From: Janthinobacterium sp. 64
GTDB taxonomy: Bacteria; Pseudomonadota; Gammaproteobacteria; Burkholderiales; Burkholderiaceae_D
Direction of reading: 5' to 3'
Assembly (NCBI RefSeq): GCF_002813325.1
Contig: NZ_PHUG01000001.1
Coordinates: forward strand, 3,162,001 to 3,226,000
Length of the DNA: 64,000 nt
The notes beneath the pieces are model-generated. The model saw only the letters and a list, made by a program, of their open reading frames with translations. It was not told the origin of the DNA and ran no database searches. Shown here one piece after another: positions 7,759 through 16,575 of this stretch (position 1 is the stretch's first letter; each line of letters opens with the position of its first letter). The translations under genes and the position numbers were made by a program.

Positions 7759-9099
7759 TTACTTGTCGAGCAAGGCGTTGACGGGCATCAAGTCCGTTTC
7801 CTTCAGGGTGCCGGCCGCCGCCTTCAGGCGCAAGCCGTTCATGATGGTGTCGTAGCGCGCCTTCGACAGATCTTTTTGCGTCGAGAACAATTGTTTCTGT
7901 GCATTCAATACGTCAATATTGATGCGCACGCCCACTTGATAGCCGAGCTGGTTCGACTCCAGCGCCGACTTGCTCGACACTTCCGCCGCTTCCAGCGCCT
8001 TGACTTGCGCCAGGCCGCTGTTGACGCCGAGGAAAGCCTGGCGCGCGCCTTGCGAGGCCGTGCGGCGCGCCGTTTCCAGGTCGTTGCGGGCCTTGTTTTC
8101 CAGCGCGATCGATTCGCGCACCTTGCTGGTGACGGCAAAACCGCTGAAAATCGGGATGCTCCACTGCACGCCGATGGCGTTGTTGTTGTTGCCGTTGCCA
8201 TTGCCGCCACCCGAGGTGTAGCTATGGCCCGTGTTGGCGATCAGGTCCAGGGTTGGATAGTGGCCGGCGCGGTTGCGGCCGATGTCACGCTTGGCCGATT
8301 CCACGTTGAACTGGGCCGTGACGACGCCGTAGTTCTGCTCTTCGGCAGACGACACCCATGGCTCGACCGCGGCCGGTTCCGGCGCGCTGATGACCACGCC
8401 CGTGCGCATCGGCGCCAGGCTCGTTGGCGCTTCGCCGATGATGGTTTGCAAGGCGCTGCGCTTGTTGGCCAGGTCATTGATGGCGGCAAATTCCTGCGCC
8501 ACCACCAGGTCGTACGCCGCTTGCGCTTCGTGCGTGTCGGTAATCGTTTGCGTGCCCACTTCGAAGTTGCGCTTGGCCGATGCCAGTTGCTCCGTCGTGG
8601 CGACCTTTTGCGCCTGCGTCGCGCCCAGGTTGTCCTGCGCGCTGAGCACGTCGAAATACGCCTGCGCCACGCGCGTGATCAGGTCTTGCTGCACCTGTGC
8701 AAATTGCGCTTCCGCAATCGCTTGCGCCAGCTTGCTTTGCTGATAGGTTTCCCAACGGTCCCAGCGGAACAGCGGCTGCGCCAGAGTCAGGTTGTAGCTG
8801 TTCGTGCGCACGTTGACGGACGGCGAGGTGATCTTGTTGCCGCCATTGTTCTGGCTGATCTGTTCCTGATTGCCACGCGTATTGCTGCCCGACGCAGAGA
8901 TTTGCGGCAGCAAGCCTGCCATCCCCTGCGGAACCCGCTCCATCCCGGCCGACAGGGCCGCGCGCGCGCTCGCATACTGCGCGTCATTGGCCAGCGCCTG
9001 CTGGTACACCTGGATGAGATCGGCCGCCTGTGCTTGCAACGAGCATGTCATCGAGACAAAGGCGCTGGTCATCAGCACGGCGATAAGGGGTTTCCGCAT
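7759..9099 (-). CDS. tolC: TolC-family outer membrane efflux protein
   Basis: A 446-residue outer-membrane channel subunit for type I secretion and tripartite efflux. It starts with a signal peptide (MRKPLIAVLMTSAFVSMTCSLQAQA, cut near residue 25). DLIQVYQQALANDAQY, the standard mature N-terminus of TolC proteins, follows. Two repeated helical and beta-barrel halves are apparent, with the second beginning near residue 240. It lies downstream of pcm and the rhodanese gene on the same strand, a neighbourhood found in related betaproteobacteria. A 140-bp gap before it leaves room for its own promoter. Confidence 0.93.
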   Translation of the reverse strand: MRKPLIAVLMTSAFVSMTCSLQAQAADLIQVYQQALANDAQYASARAALSAGMERVPQGMAGLLPQISASGSNTRGNQEQISQNNGGNKITSPSVNVRTNSYNLTLAQPLFRWDRWETYQQSKLAQAIAEAQFAQVQQDLITRVAQAYFDVLSAQDNLGATQAQKVATTEQLASAKRNFEVGTQTITDTHEAQAAYDLVVAQEFAAINDLANKRSALQTIIGEAPTSLAPMRTGVVISAPEPAAVEPWVSSAEEQNYGVVTAQFNVESAKRDIGRNRAGHYPTLDLIANTGHSYTSGGGNGNGNNNNAIGVQWSIPIFSGFAVTSKVRESIALENKARNDLETARRTASQGARQAFLGVNSGLAQVKALEAAEVSSKSALESNQLGYQVGVRINIDVLNAQKQLFSTQKDLSKARYDTIMNGLRLKAAAGTLKETDLMPVNALLDK

Positions 9100-9239
9100 T
9101 GCATTTCTCCGTTGGAGTCGTCAAAAGTTGATGGAATCAAAAATCTGCTACCGCTTGCCTTGCGCCCGCCGGATCAGCGGGTACAGGCCTCCGCAGGCAT
9201 GCGGGAAAACATGCCTGGGTGCATCTACTGCAAAATAAC

Positions 9240-9563
9240 TTAGTATGTAGGCATCGCGCCGTCGACTTGCTGCGCCCAGGCATGCACGCCGCCCGTCAAA
9301 TTACTGATCTTGCCAAAACCATTGCGTTCCAGGAAGGCCGCCACCTGCATGCTGCGCATGCCGTGATGGCAGATACAGACGATCTCGGCATCTTCATCGA
9401 GGTCATCGATGCGCGCAGGAATCGAATTCATCTGCATCAGCGTGGCACCATCGAGGTGGCACAAGTCGAACTCCCACTGTTCCCGCACGTCCAGCAACAG
9501 CGGACGCGGGCGGGAAGGGTCAGCCAGCCAGGCGGCCAGCTGCGGTGCACTCAAATGCTCCAT
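9240..9563 (-). CDS. Rhodanese-like sulfurtransferase
   Basis: A 107-residue single-domain rhodanese. The active-site loop CHHGMRS contains the catalytic cysteine, preceded by the LLLDVREQWEFDLCHLDGATLMQM block and followed by GGVHAWAQQVDGAMPTY. Such proteins move sulfane sulfur in the cytoplasm; the physiological acceptor is unknown. MEHLSAPQL at 9563 is chosen because an in-frame extension to 9650 would run back into pcm. It follows pcm by 13 bp and is probably co-transcribed with it. Confidence 0.9.
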   Translation of the reverse strand: MEHLSAPQLAAWLADPSRPRPLLLDVREQWEFDLCHLDGATLMQMNSIPARIDDLDEDAEIVCICHHGMRSMQVAAFLERNGFGKISNLTGGVHAWAQQVDGAMPTY

Positions 9564-9576
9564 CGAATCGGTCGCC

Positions 9577-10227
9577 TCAGAACTGGAAATGCGACGGTGC
9601 AACGGCTTGCAGCGGCGTGACATTGGTTTCAAACAGCTTGCGCGTGTCATAAGCCTTGTCCGAGCTGCGCGTGATCAGGTGCGCCGACATGATCGGCGCT
9701 TCGCCGATGATGGCCAGGATGCGGCCACCGACTTTGACTTGTTGCAACAGCGCTTCCGGCAACACGGCCAGGGCGCCGGACACGACGATCACGTCGTACG
9801 GTGCGCCCTTGCTCCAGCCCTGGGCGCCGTCGCCCAGTTCCACGGTGACGTTCGTCACGCCGTTGGCGGCCAGGTTCTGCTCGGCCAGGGTTTTCAATTG
9901 GGGAACGATTTCCACGCTCGTCACATGGCGTGCCTTGTGCGCCAGCAAAGCGGCCATGTAGCCGCTGCCGGTGCCGATCTCCAGCACATTTTCATGCTTT
10001 TTGACGGCTACGTCTTGCAAAATGCGCGCTTCCAGCTTCGGCGTCAACATGCATTCGCCGCCGCCCAGTGGAATTTCGGTATCGACGAAGGCCAGGTTTT
10101 TATAGGCGACCGGCACGAAATCTTCACGCTTGACCACGTTCAACAGCTCCAGCACGTCGATATCCAGTACGTCCCATGGACGGATCTGCTGTTCGATCAT
10201 ATTGAAGCGGGCTTGTTCGATATTCAT
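9577..10227 (-). CDS. pcm: Protein-L-isoaspartate O-methyltransferase
   Basis: A 216-residue SAM-dependent enzyme that methylates isoaspartyl residues in damaged proteins. Seen: MIEQQIRPWDVLD near the N-terminus, a motif I loop VLEIGTGSGYMAALLA, and VIVVSGALAVLPEALLQQVKVGGRI. The VSGA motif replaces the VTAA of classical Pcm, a common variation in this branch. It is the first gene of the pcm-rhodanese(-tolC) set and is preceded by an AT-rich stretch around 10260-10270 that could hold the promoter. Confidence 0.93.
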   Translation of the reverse strand: MNIEQARFNMIEQQIRPWDVLDIDVLELLNVVKREDFVPVAYKNLAFVDTEIPLGGGECMLTPKLEARILQDVAVKKHENVLEIGTGSGYMAALLAHKARHVTSVEIVPQLKTLAEQNLAANGVTNVTVELGDGAQGWSKGAPYDVIVVSGALAVLPEALLQQVKVGGRILAIIGEAPIMSAHLITRSSDKAYDTRKLFETNVTPLQAVAPSHFQF

Positions 10228-10397
10228 CTTTGGACTCGGTAAGTGAAGTAATAATCCGCCATTTTATCGTTGAACTGGCTGAAAGCACATGTTAACCATA
10301 AAGGCGGGGAATGGAGGAAATTTGCGACGATCTGCAGATTTGGGGGGGCGAACCTTGGAAAAGGGGCAACTGAACGGTTATAGCCAGGCCCGGCGCA

Positions 10398-11048
10398 TCA
10401 GCTTTTCCCGGGCGCCTCCACCTGCAGGCTGCGCAAGCTCATGTCGATAAACGCATCCATGTAGGCGAGCGGATCGATATTCTTGACCTCGCATGGCAAA
10501 AAGGAGTGCGTCCACATCATCAGCATGGTGACGGGCGCGCTGAGGATGGTGCTGACCAGAACGGGATCAACCTGGCGGAATTCGCCACGCTGCATGCCCC
10601 GTTCCAGCAGGCTGACGATCAGCGCATTGCCGCGCGTGACGACTTCTTCGTTGTAAAACTGCGCCAGTTCCGGGAAATTGTTCGCTTCGGCCAGCATCAG
10701 CTTGGTCAAGCCGGCCAGTTTCGTGGCGCCGAACTCTTCCCACCACTGCATCATCACCTTGCGCAACAACTCGGCGCTGCTGCTGTCCGAGGCGGCCATG
10801 CTGTCTTCCGCCTCGCCGATCGATTGCACGATATTGTCGCGCACCACGGCCTTGAACAGCTCTTGTTTATTCTCAAAGTACAGGTACAAAGTGCCTTTCG
10901 ACACGCCTGCCCGCTTGGCCACATCCTCCAGACGCGTCGATGCGAAGCCCCGTTCGACAAACAGGTCGAGGGCGGCGGCGAGCAATTCCTGCGGACGGGC
11001 ATCCTTGCGCCGCTCCCAGCGGGGCTTGGTATCAATCGGGGCTTGCAT
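10398..11048 (-). CDS. TetR/AcrR-family transcriptional repressor
   Basis: A 216-residue regulator. The N-terminal helix-turn-helix (LAAALDLFVERGFASTRLEDVAKRAGVSKGTLYLYFENKQEL, about residues 18-58) is textbook TetR. The C-terminal ligand-binding half is typical of AcrR-like proteins. MQAPIDTKPRWERRKDARP at 11048 is taken as the start. A much longer open frame runs upstream through the permease gene in another frame and is not credible. A 13-bp palindrome 11 bp upstream is a likely autoregulatory operator. It lies downstream of the MacAB-like operon on the same strand. Confidence 0.93.
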   Translation of the reverse strand: MQAPIDTKPRWERRKDARPQELLAAALDLFVERGFASTRLEDVAKRAGVSKGTLYLYFENKQELFKAVVRDNIVQSIGEAEDSMAASDSSSAELLRKVMMQWWEEFGATKLAGLTKLMLAEANNFPELAQFYNEEVVTRGNALIVSLLERGMQRGEFRQVDPVLVSTILSAPVTMLMMWTHSFLPCEVKNIDPLAYMDAFIDMSLRSLQVEAPGKS

Positions 11049-11058
11049 GTATCTTTCC

Positions 11059-11071
11059 AAGTAACTTACTT
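11059..11071. promoter_or_regulatory. Palindrome, candidate TetR operator
   Basis: AAGTAACTTACTT is a perfect 13-bp odd palindrome (AAGTAA-C-TTACTT), 11 bp upstream of the TetR-family start codon. Its position and symmetry fit autorepression. Confidence 0.6.
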
Positions 11072-11235
11072 TTGAGTCATTAATAGTAGTCCTGTCTACC
11101 GCCGAGGTCAAGCGCGGGCCGCCGCCAGGCCCATCCTGCTGGCTGACGTGCACGCTCGCCATTGTAACGCGTCGCTGTGGCAAGGCGCCCATCGGCCGGG
11201 AGCGCCGAAGGCTGACGCCATGCCGCCAGCCCGCC

Positions 11236-13626
11236 TCAATCGCGCAAGGCTTGCGCCGGCGCCATGCGCATGGCCGACCAGGTGTGCCGCACGGTGGCCA
11301 GTAACGCCACCAGCATGGCCAGCAGCAATGCCGCCGCCAGCGGCCAGGCGCCCACCGGCGCGCGTTCGACAAAGCCGGCCAGGTAGCGCGCGATGCCCAG
11401 GGCCGCCAGCGGCAGGCCCAGTACGGCACCGGCAGCCAGCAGCAGCATGAACTCGCGCCCCACCAGGCGGGCGATGGCGGCGCGGCCCGCGCCATGCAAC
11501 TTGCGCAGCACAATTTCGCGGCTGCGGCGCTGCACGCTGTAGGCCGACAGCACGTAGATGCCGAAGGCGGCGAGCAGCAGGGCGATCAGGCTGGCCAGGC
11601 CGAGCATGCGCGCCAGACGCAGATCCTCGGCATACATCTGCACCAACAGGCTTTGCGCCGTGCGCAGTTCCAGCATCCGCTGCGGAAAATAGCGCCGCCA
11701 CAGCGGCTCGATGCGCGCATGGGCCGCTGCCACATCCTCATTGCTGCGCAGGGACAGTGCGCCGCCGTGGCGCAAATCGAACAGCATCGGCTGGGCCGCC
11801 TGGCGCATGTCCTGGAAACGGATCGGCGGCGCAATGCCGATAATCACCTGCCCGGCCGGCATCGCCTGTCCCACGGCGGCCTGCGGCGTGGGATAGCCCA
11901 GCGCCAGCGCCGCCGCCGCATTGAGTACCACCACCTGGCTGCCGATCCGGTCCTGCGCCGCATCGAACAAGCGCCCGTGCAAGGGCACGATGCGGTGCAG
12001 CGCAAACCAGCTTGGCGTCATGGGTTTGTATTCCAGGCGCACGTCGCGCCCGTCGCGCGTCCTGACGCTGCCAACGACCTTGCTGCCATCGCGCCCGACC
12101 GCTTCCGCGATGCCCGCCACGCCGTCGATGCCGGGCAGACGCGCCAGCGCCTCTTCGAAGGCGCGCGCCTGCGGGCTGTCTTCGCTCCCGGGCGGCAAAT
12201 CCAGCACCAGCAAGCCATCCGGCGTGAAACCCGGCGAGGCGTGGCTGCCATACCAGGATTGCCAGCCGACCGCCAGGGTCGCGGCGCACAGCTCCATGGC
12301 GGCGCCGAACTGCAATACCGTCAGCACGCGGCGCAGCCACAGGCCAGTCGCTGTTTCGCTGTTGCCGCGGCCCGCCAGCGCGGGACCGGGCCACACGTGC
12401 AGCGCGCACCAGGCGGGATAGGCGCCAGCACACAAGCCCGTGAGCACGCCAAACAGCAAGGCGCCGGCGCAGCGCCAGGCGGTGAACATGTCGTCCAGCG
12501 GCCGCTGTACCAGCTCGGCGAAGAGCGGCAGCGCCAGCCAGGCCAGCAGCAAGCCCGCGGCGGCGGCCAGCAACGCCGTCAGCACCGACTCGGCCAGGAA
12601 CTGCTGCACCAGGCGCGCCGCACCGGCGCCGAGCAGCTTGCGCACGCCAATTTCGCGCTGGCGGCGCAAGGTGCGCACGGTGGCCAGATTCACGTAATTG
12701 ATGACGGCCAGGGCCAGTATCAGCAGCGCCAGCACGGCCAGTCCCGCCACGCTGGCGCGCTGCCCGTGGCGCGCCACAGCGCGGCTGTGGTACAGGTCCG
12801 CATCGAAATAAGCCTGCGCCAGCGGCAGCAGCGCGATGTCGGTGACGTTGCGCCCCGCAAGCGCGCGGCCCATGGATGCCCCGCGCACCTGCCGGTCTTG
12901 CGGCGAGTCGTTGAGCGCCTGCTGCAGCAGCGCCGCCAGCGCGCCGGGGTCTGCGCCGGGGCGCAGCTGCAGGTAGATGGCGCCGCGCCCCGTGCCGGCA
13001 AAAGCAGCCTCGCGCTGCGCCGCCGGCCAGGCACTGCTGAGCGTACCCACCAGTACTTCATACGGCACGCTGGTATTGCGCTGATGGTCCGGCAGGATGG
13101 CGCGCACCTTCAGCGTGACGCCGCCGATCTGCAGCAGCTGGCCCAGCGCGGATGCGTCGGTAAACAGCTTGCGCGCCGCCGTCTGCGTCAGCGCCACGGC
13201 ATCGGGCTGCGCCAGCGCCGACCGCAGATCGCCCTGCAGCGCCGTGACGCCGAACAGACTGGCAAAATCCGCATCGACCGCTTGCACGTTCAGCGCATAC
13301 GGGCGCTCGCCGCGCTGCACCGGCAAATCCAGTTGCTTGACGATGCTCGCCATGCCGACCGCGCCGCTGCGCTGCGCCACGTCGCGCAGCGACAGATAGG
13401 CAAAGTTCTGCCACTCGGGGCGGATGAACAGATTGATGCGCTGCTTGACCAGCAGCACGCGCTCGCGCTGCGGCACCTGGCTATCGTAACCCAGGCTGTA
13501 GCCGACAAAGCCCAGTAGCAAGAAGCAGGCAGCGAAACCCACCGCCAGCCCCAGGATGACGGCCGCCGAGGCGCCCCGCTGCTGCGCCAGCAGGCGCCAG
13601 CCAATGCGAAAATCGGCCGCCTTCAT
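11236..13626 (-). CDS. MacB/FtsX-like ABC transporter permease
   Basis: A 796-residue inner-membrane permease of the ABC3/FtsX class. The N-terminal transmembrane segment (RGASAAVILGLAVGFAACFLLLG, about residues 18-40) is followed by a MacB-type periplasmic domain. FtsX membrane bundles follow near 285-420 (VINYVNLATVRTLRRQREIGVRKLLGAG) and at the C-terminus (about 675-790), so the protein has two tandem FtsX-type halves. Its start overlaps the stop of the upstream ATPase remnant (ATGA), so translational coupling is retained. Because that ATPase lacks its Walker A, this permease has no working partner here unless one is encoded elsewhere. Confidence 0.87.
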   Translation of the reverse strand: MKAADFRIGWRLLAQQRGASAAVILGLAVGFAACFLLLGFVGYSLGYDSQVPQRERVLLVKQRINLFIRPEWQNFAYLSLRDVAQRSGAVGMASIVKQLDLPVQRGERPYALNVQAVDADFASLFGVTALQGDLRSALAQPDAVALTQTAARKLFTDASALGQLLQIGGVTLKVRAILPDHQRNTSVPYEVLVGTLSSAWPAAQREAAFAGTGRGAIYLQLRPGADPGALAALLQQALNDSPQDRQVRGASMGRALAGRNVTDIALLPLAQAYFDADLYHSRAVARHGQRASVAGLAVLALLILALAVINYVNLATVRTLRRQREIGVRKLLGAGAARLVQQFLAESVLTALLAAAAGLLLAWLALPLFAELVQRPLDDMFTAWRCAGALLFGVLTGLCAGAYPAWCALHVWPGPALAGRGNSETATGLWLRRVLTVLQFGAAMELCAATLAVGWQSWYGSHASPGFTPDGLLVLDLPPGSEDSPQARAFEEALARLPGIDGVAGIAEAVGRDGSKVVGSVRTRDGRDVRLEYKPMTPSWFALHRIVPLHGRLFDAAQDRIGSQVVVLNAAAALALGYPTPQAAVGQAMPAGQVIIGIAPPIRFQDMRQAAQPMLFDLRHGGALSLRSNEDVAAAHARIEPLWRRYFPQRMLELRTAQSLLVQMYAEDLRLARMLGLASLIALLLAAFGIYVLSAYSVQRRSREIVLRKLHGAGRAAIARLVGREFMLLLAAGAVLGLPLAALGIARYLAGFVERAPVGAWPLAAALLLAMLVALLATVRHTWSAMRMAPAQALRD

Positions 13627-13895
13627 GCGGCTTGCAAGGCGTCGACCATGACGCGGCCATCCAGCAGATGCAGCGTGCGCGATGCCTGCGCCGCATGGTC
13701 GGGCGAGTGCGTCACCATCACCACCATCGTGTGCGCCGTATCGAGGTTGCCCGTCGGTTCATCGGCCAGCAAGACGGCCACGTTCTGGCCCTCGAAGCCG
13801 TATTCGCCATGACTGGGAATATCGAGCAATTCCAGGGCCGGGGTCTGGATATCGCCTGACTGATGCAGCTTGCTGACGCCAACTAGTTTGAGCAT
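13623..13895 (-). pseudogene. ABC ATPase remnant, Walker A and signature deleted
   Basis: Only 90 codons remain of an ATPase that normally has about 230. Seen: an N-terminus MLKLVGVSKLHQSGDIQTPAL, then a short foreign-looking stretch, then Walker B VLLADEPTGNLD, a shortened link, and the H-loop region MVVMVTHSPDHAAQASRTLHL. The Walker A (GxxGxGKS), Q-loop and LSGGQ signature are missing. The reading frame and the ATGA overlap with the permease gene are intact, so it appears to be an in-frame internal deletion. It cannot bind ATP in the normal way; a residual role in translational coupling is possible. Confidence 0.85.
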
Positions 13896-13926
13896 GGGTG
13901 CTACCTTTATGGACAATGAGGGGAAT

Positions 13927-15222
13927 TTACCGGCTGATCTGCAATCTGGGGGAATTTCCATACGCCGCATAGGCCGACAGGATCACGCGCTCACCTGCCT
14001 GCAGCCCTTGCAGCACTTCGAGCTGGCTGTTGTTGCGCCGGCCGATGCGCACGGCGCGCCGCTGCGCCTGGCCGCCGGACGCATCGAGCACGTAGACCCA
14101 GGCGCCGCCGCTGTCGTTGATGAAGGCGCCGTTCGGCAGCAGCAGCGCGGCGGCCGGCTCGCCCAGGGTAATCTGCGCATCGAGGCTTTGCCCAGGATTG
14201 AGCACGGGCGGCTGGCCATGCGTAAACACCAGTTCCACCGTGAAGCGGCCCTCCTTGATCTGCGGATAAATCGTCTGCACGCGCAGCGCGTAATGTTGCC
14301 CAGCCTGGACGATGCTGGCTTGCCGCCCGGCCGCCATGCGGTTCAGGTAAAACTCGTCCACCCTGGCCGACAGCTTGTAGCGCACAGGGTCGTCGATGCG
14401 GCCCACATTCTTGCCCGTCGCGATAGACTCGCCCACCTGCAGCCGGAAGTCCGTCAGCCGGCCGGCGGACGGCGCGCGCACGGCCAGGGCGTCGACCGTG
14501 GCGCCGACCAGCAGCAAGCCGGAACTGAGGCCGGCGATGGACGCGCCAAGCTGGCTGGCCGCATCGCGGCGCACCATCGACTCCGCCTGCGCCGCCTGCT
14601 GTTCCTGCGCCAGCGCGCGCTGCTGCTGCAGCAGCGTGTCGGCCGACTCCTCCAGCGCCACGCTGGAAATGAAGCCCCGCGCCGCCAGCCTGACATTGCG
14701 CGCATGCTGCTTGCCACCCTGCTGCAGCGCGAACGCCAGGTCATCCAGGCGGCGCTGGTGCTCGCTGGCGCTGGCCTGCTGCGCCACGCGCAAATTGGAC
14801 AAGTTGAAAATCTGCTGCGCATGTTCGGCCTTGCGGGCCAGCAGTTCCAGGTTACGCTGCGGATTGGAGATGCGGAACAGCAGCTGTCCCTTGCTCACCA
14901 GTGCGCCATCACTGGCAAGCACCTCTTCGATGCGGCCCGACTCGACCGAATCGAGGAGCACGGAATGCAGCGGCTCGGCGCTGGCGCGCACCACCACTTC
15001 ATCGAGAAAAATACCGCGAGTGGCGGTACCGATGCGCAGTTCGGCGACAGGCACCTGCAAGCCGCGCGGCATCGCCCACCAGCCGGCCGCGGCCAGCGCG
15101 GCCAGCAACAGCATGCCCGCCAGGCCGGCAACGACAAGTTTGCGCCGGCTGCGCGGCACGCGCGTATCCATGGCGGCGCCGCTGGGCGGCAAATGGGGCA
15201 TGGCAGATGGGGGAGAACGCAT
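13927..15222 (-). CDS. HlyD/MacA-like periplasmic adaptor (efflux RND-type)
   Basis: A 431-residue membrane-fusion protein. It has one N-terminal membrane anchor (KLVVAGLAGMLLLAALAAAGWWA, near residues 28-50). A split lipoyl/barrel-sandwich domain follows, then a long predicted helical hairpin (about 125-235, ELLARKAEHAQQIFNL and QQQRALAQEQQAAQAESM), and C-terminal beta-barrel and membrane-proximal domains (GESIATGKNVGRI, QVLNPGQ-like region). The start at 15222 lies about 30 nt downstream of the expected start site of a sigma-54-type promoter; a start at 15201 is also possible. It is first in the operon adaptor-ATPase remnant-permease. Confidence 0.85.
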   Translation of the reverse strand: MRSPPSAMPHLPPSGAAMDTRVPRSRRKLVVAGLAGMLLLAALAAAGWWAMPRGLQVPVAELRIGTATRGIFLDEVVVRASAEPLHSVLLDSVESGRIEEVLASDGALVSKGQLLFRISNPQRNLELLARKAEHAQQIFNLSNLRVAQQASASEHQRRLDDLAFALQQGGKQHARNVRLAARGFISSVALEESADTLLQQQRALAQEQQAAQAESMVRRDAASQLGASIAGLSSGLLLVGATVDALAVRAPSAGRLTDFRLQVGESIATGKNVGRIDDPVRYKLSARVDEFYLNRMAAGRQASIVQAGQHYALRVQTIYPQIKEGRFTVELVFTHGQPPVLNPGQSLDAQITLGEPAAALLLPNGAFINDSGGAWVYVLDASGGQAQRRAVRIGRRNNSQLEVLQGLQAGERVILSAYAAYGNSPRLQISR

Positions 15223-15263
15223 ATGTATTTTCACGTCTTTCGCACAGGTATTCGCCACCTATC

Positions 15264-15279
15264 AGCAAGCAGCGTGCCA
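15264..15279 (-). promoter_or_regulatory. Sigma-54 (RpoN) promoter of the MacAB-like operon
   Basis: On the minus strand TGGCACGCTGCTTGCT, preceded by C. Against the consensus YTGGCACGRNNNTTGCW only the R position differs. The -24 GG and -12 GC are correctly spaced, and the predicted start is about 30 nt ahead of the chosen adaptor start codon. Confidence 0.8.
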
Positions 15280-15362
15280 GCGGCAAGCGCCTCGCGGACA
15301 TGCGCCACGCGACCGTTCGCCAAGCCGGGCGGCGCGGCGCCGTGTGCCCCAGTGTCCCGCAG

Positions 15363-15378
15363 TGTCCATTTCCGGACA
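15363..15378. promoter_or_regulatory. Inverted repeat TGTCC-N6-GGACA, candidate enhancer-protein site
   Basis: TGTCC (15363-15367) and GGACA (15374-15378) lie about 85-100 bp upstream of the -24 element. Extra half-sites (GTGTCC just to the left and GGACA at 15296-15300) lie nearby. This position is usual for a sigma-54 activator. The activator gene is not in the window. Confidence 0.5.
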
Positions 15379-15642
15379 GCGGCTGTTCGCAAGCGCACAG
15401 CGCCGGCCAACGAGCATGCCCGCGCGGCCGGCGCCGGCGCCTGTTTTCTGCTCAGCTTTTAAGCCGGACGGCACCGCGTCAGGTGCATGCACATGCAGTT
15501 CACGCCGCGTTTTACGCAGTTCGTCGCATTTCCCTTCAAGCTAACGTGTCACCTTGCTATCTTCTTATCGACAGCACGGCAACCGCGGCGCGGTAGCCGG
15601 CTTTTTCTTGTCCCGAACTAAAACAATGATAAAGGAAACACC

Positions 15643-16506
15643 ATGCGTACCTTGCTGGCCCTGTGCTGTGCCGTTGCCCTTGGCGGTTGCGCCATCGTCA
15701 TCAACCCCAACGATGGCGAAGTGCGCTATGCCGACGCGGGTGCCATCCAGGGCAACGAGCAAGTGAGCCGCGAGGTGCGCCAGATCAGCAGCTTGAGCGG
15801 ACTCGATATCGACAACATGATGCGCATCCACATCAAGATCGACGTACGCGTCGGTCCCGCGCCATCGCTGGTGATCGAAACGGACAGCAACCTGCAGCCG
15901 CTGATCCACAGCGAGGTCAGCGGCAATACCTTGCGCATCTGGAGCGACGCGAACATTCGCAGCAGCAACGGCATCCACGTCATCTACACGACGCCGCAAC
16001 TGAGCAAGATCAATATTTCCGGCACCGGCCGCCTGGTGGTCAATGGTTTCAATGGCGAAGACCTGAAGCTGGTGCAGCGCGGCTCAATGCAGAGCGATCT
16101 GTCGGGCAAGGCCGGCCACCTCAAAGTGGCCAGCCACGGCTCGGGCAGCATCAACGCGTCAGCGCTGAGCAGCGGCAATAGCGAGGCCGTCCTGAACGGT
16201 TCCGGCCGCATCAATATGGGCCCGGTAAACGGCGACACGGTCAAGCTGGCCGTCAACGGCTCGGGCAGCATCAGCGCCAGCGGCCGCGTACGGCGCCTGG
16301 ACGCCAGCGTCAACGGTTCGGGCGATCTCAACCTGGCGTCGCTGAACAGCGACGTGGCCCAACTGTCCAGCAGTGGCTCCGGCGACATCGACGCCACCGT
16401 TCAGAATGACGTCAACGCCCGCGCCAGCGGTTCCGGCCGCATCACCGTGCATGGCGATCCGGCCCGCCGCACCCTGTCCGGCACGAGCGTCAGCGTGGTG
16501 CGCTAA
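15643..16506 (+). CDS. Head-GIN (DUF2807) domain lipoprotein
   Basis: A 287-residue envelope protein. A lipoprotein signal ends at the lipobox LGGC (Cys17). The mature part is a long beta-solenoid-like domain of the head-GIN type (VIETDSNLQPLIHSEVSGNTLRIW, about residues 85-110). From about residue 155 there are repeated NGSG/GSGSI/GSGDI turns (HGSGSINASAL, LNGSGRINMG, VNGSGSISASG, VNGSGDLNLA, SGSGDIDATV) at spacings of 17-20 residues. These suggest stacked beta coils. Family members are mostly uncharacterised. The sequence suggests a surface or periplasmic lipoprotein and no enzyme. Confidence 0.88.
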   Translation: MRTLLALCCAVALGGCAIVINPNDGEVRYADAGAIQGNEQVSREVRQISSLSGLDIDNMMRIHIKIDVRVGPAPSLVIETDSNLQPLIHSEVSGNTLRIWSDANIRSSNGIHVIYTTPQLSKINISGTGRLVVNGFNGEDLKLVQRGSMQSDLSGKAGHLKVASHGSGSINASALSSGNSEAVLNGSGRINMGPVNGDTVKLAVNGSGSISASGRVRRLDASVNGSGDLNLASLNSDVAQLSSSGSGDIDATVQNDVNARASGSGRITVHGDPARRTLSGTSVSVVR

Positions 16507-16575
16507 TCGCGCTCTGGCGAAGCGCGTGGGCCGGCTTGCTATACTGTCGGCCCCTGTCCCTTTTCACTCATCGCC

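Larger units (their letters stand above)
15223..15642. other. Divergent intergenic region, 420 bp
   Basis: This holds the sigma-54-type promoter and the TGTCC-N6-GGACA inverted repeat listed separately. The promoter of the rightward head-GIN lipoprotein must lie in the last 100 bp, but I see no convincing -10/-35 pair. No coding sequence is supported. Confidence 0.6.

Noticed and set aside
11049..11513. N-terminal extension of the TetR protein to 371 residues
   Set aside because: The extra residues are an out-of-frame translation of the permease C-terminus; the TetR start at 11048 is family-typical.
11494..13518. A 674-codon frame antisense to the permease gene
   Set aside because: Shadow of the permease in GC-rich sequence; low-complexity Gln/Arg/His translation.
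13870..15462. A 530-codon plus-strand frame over the adaptor gene
   Set aside because: Antisense shadow of the HlyD/MacA-like gene, which has a promoter and clear domain structure.
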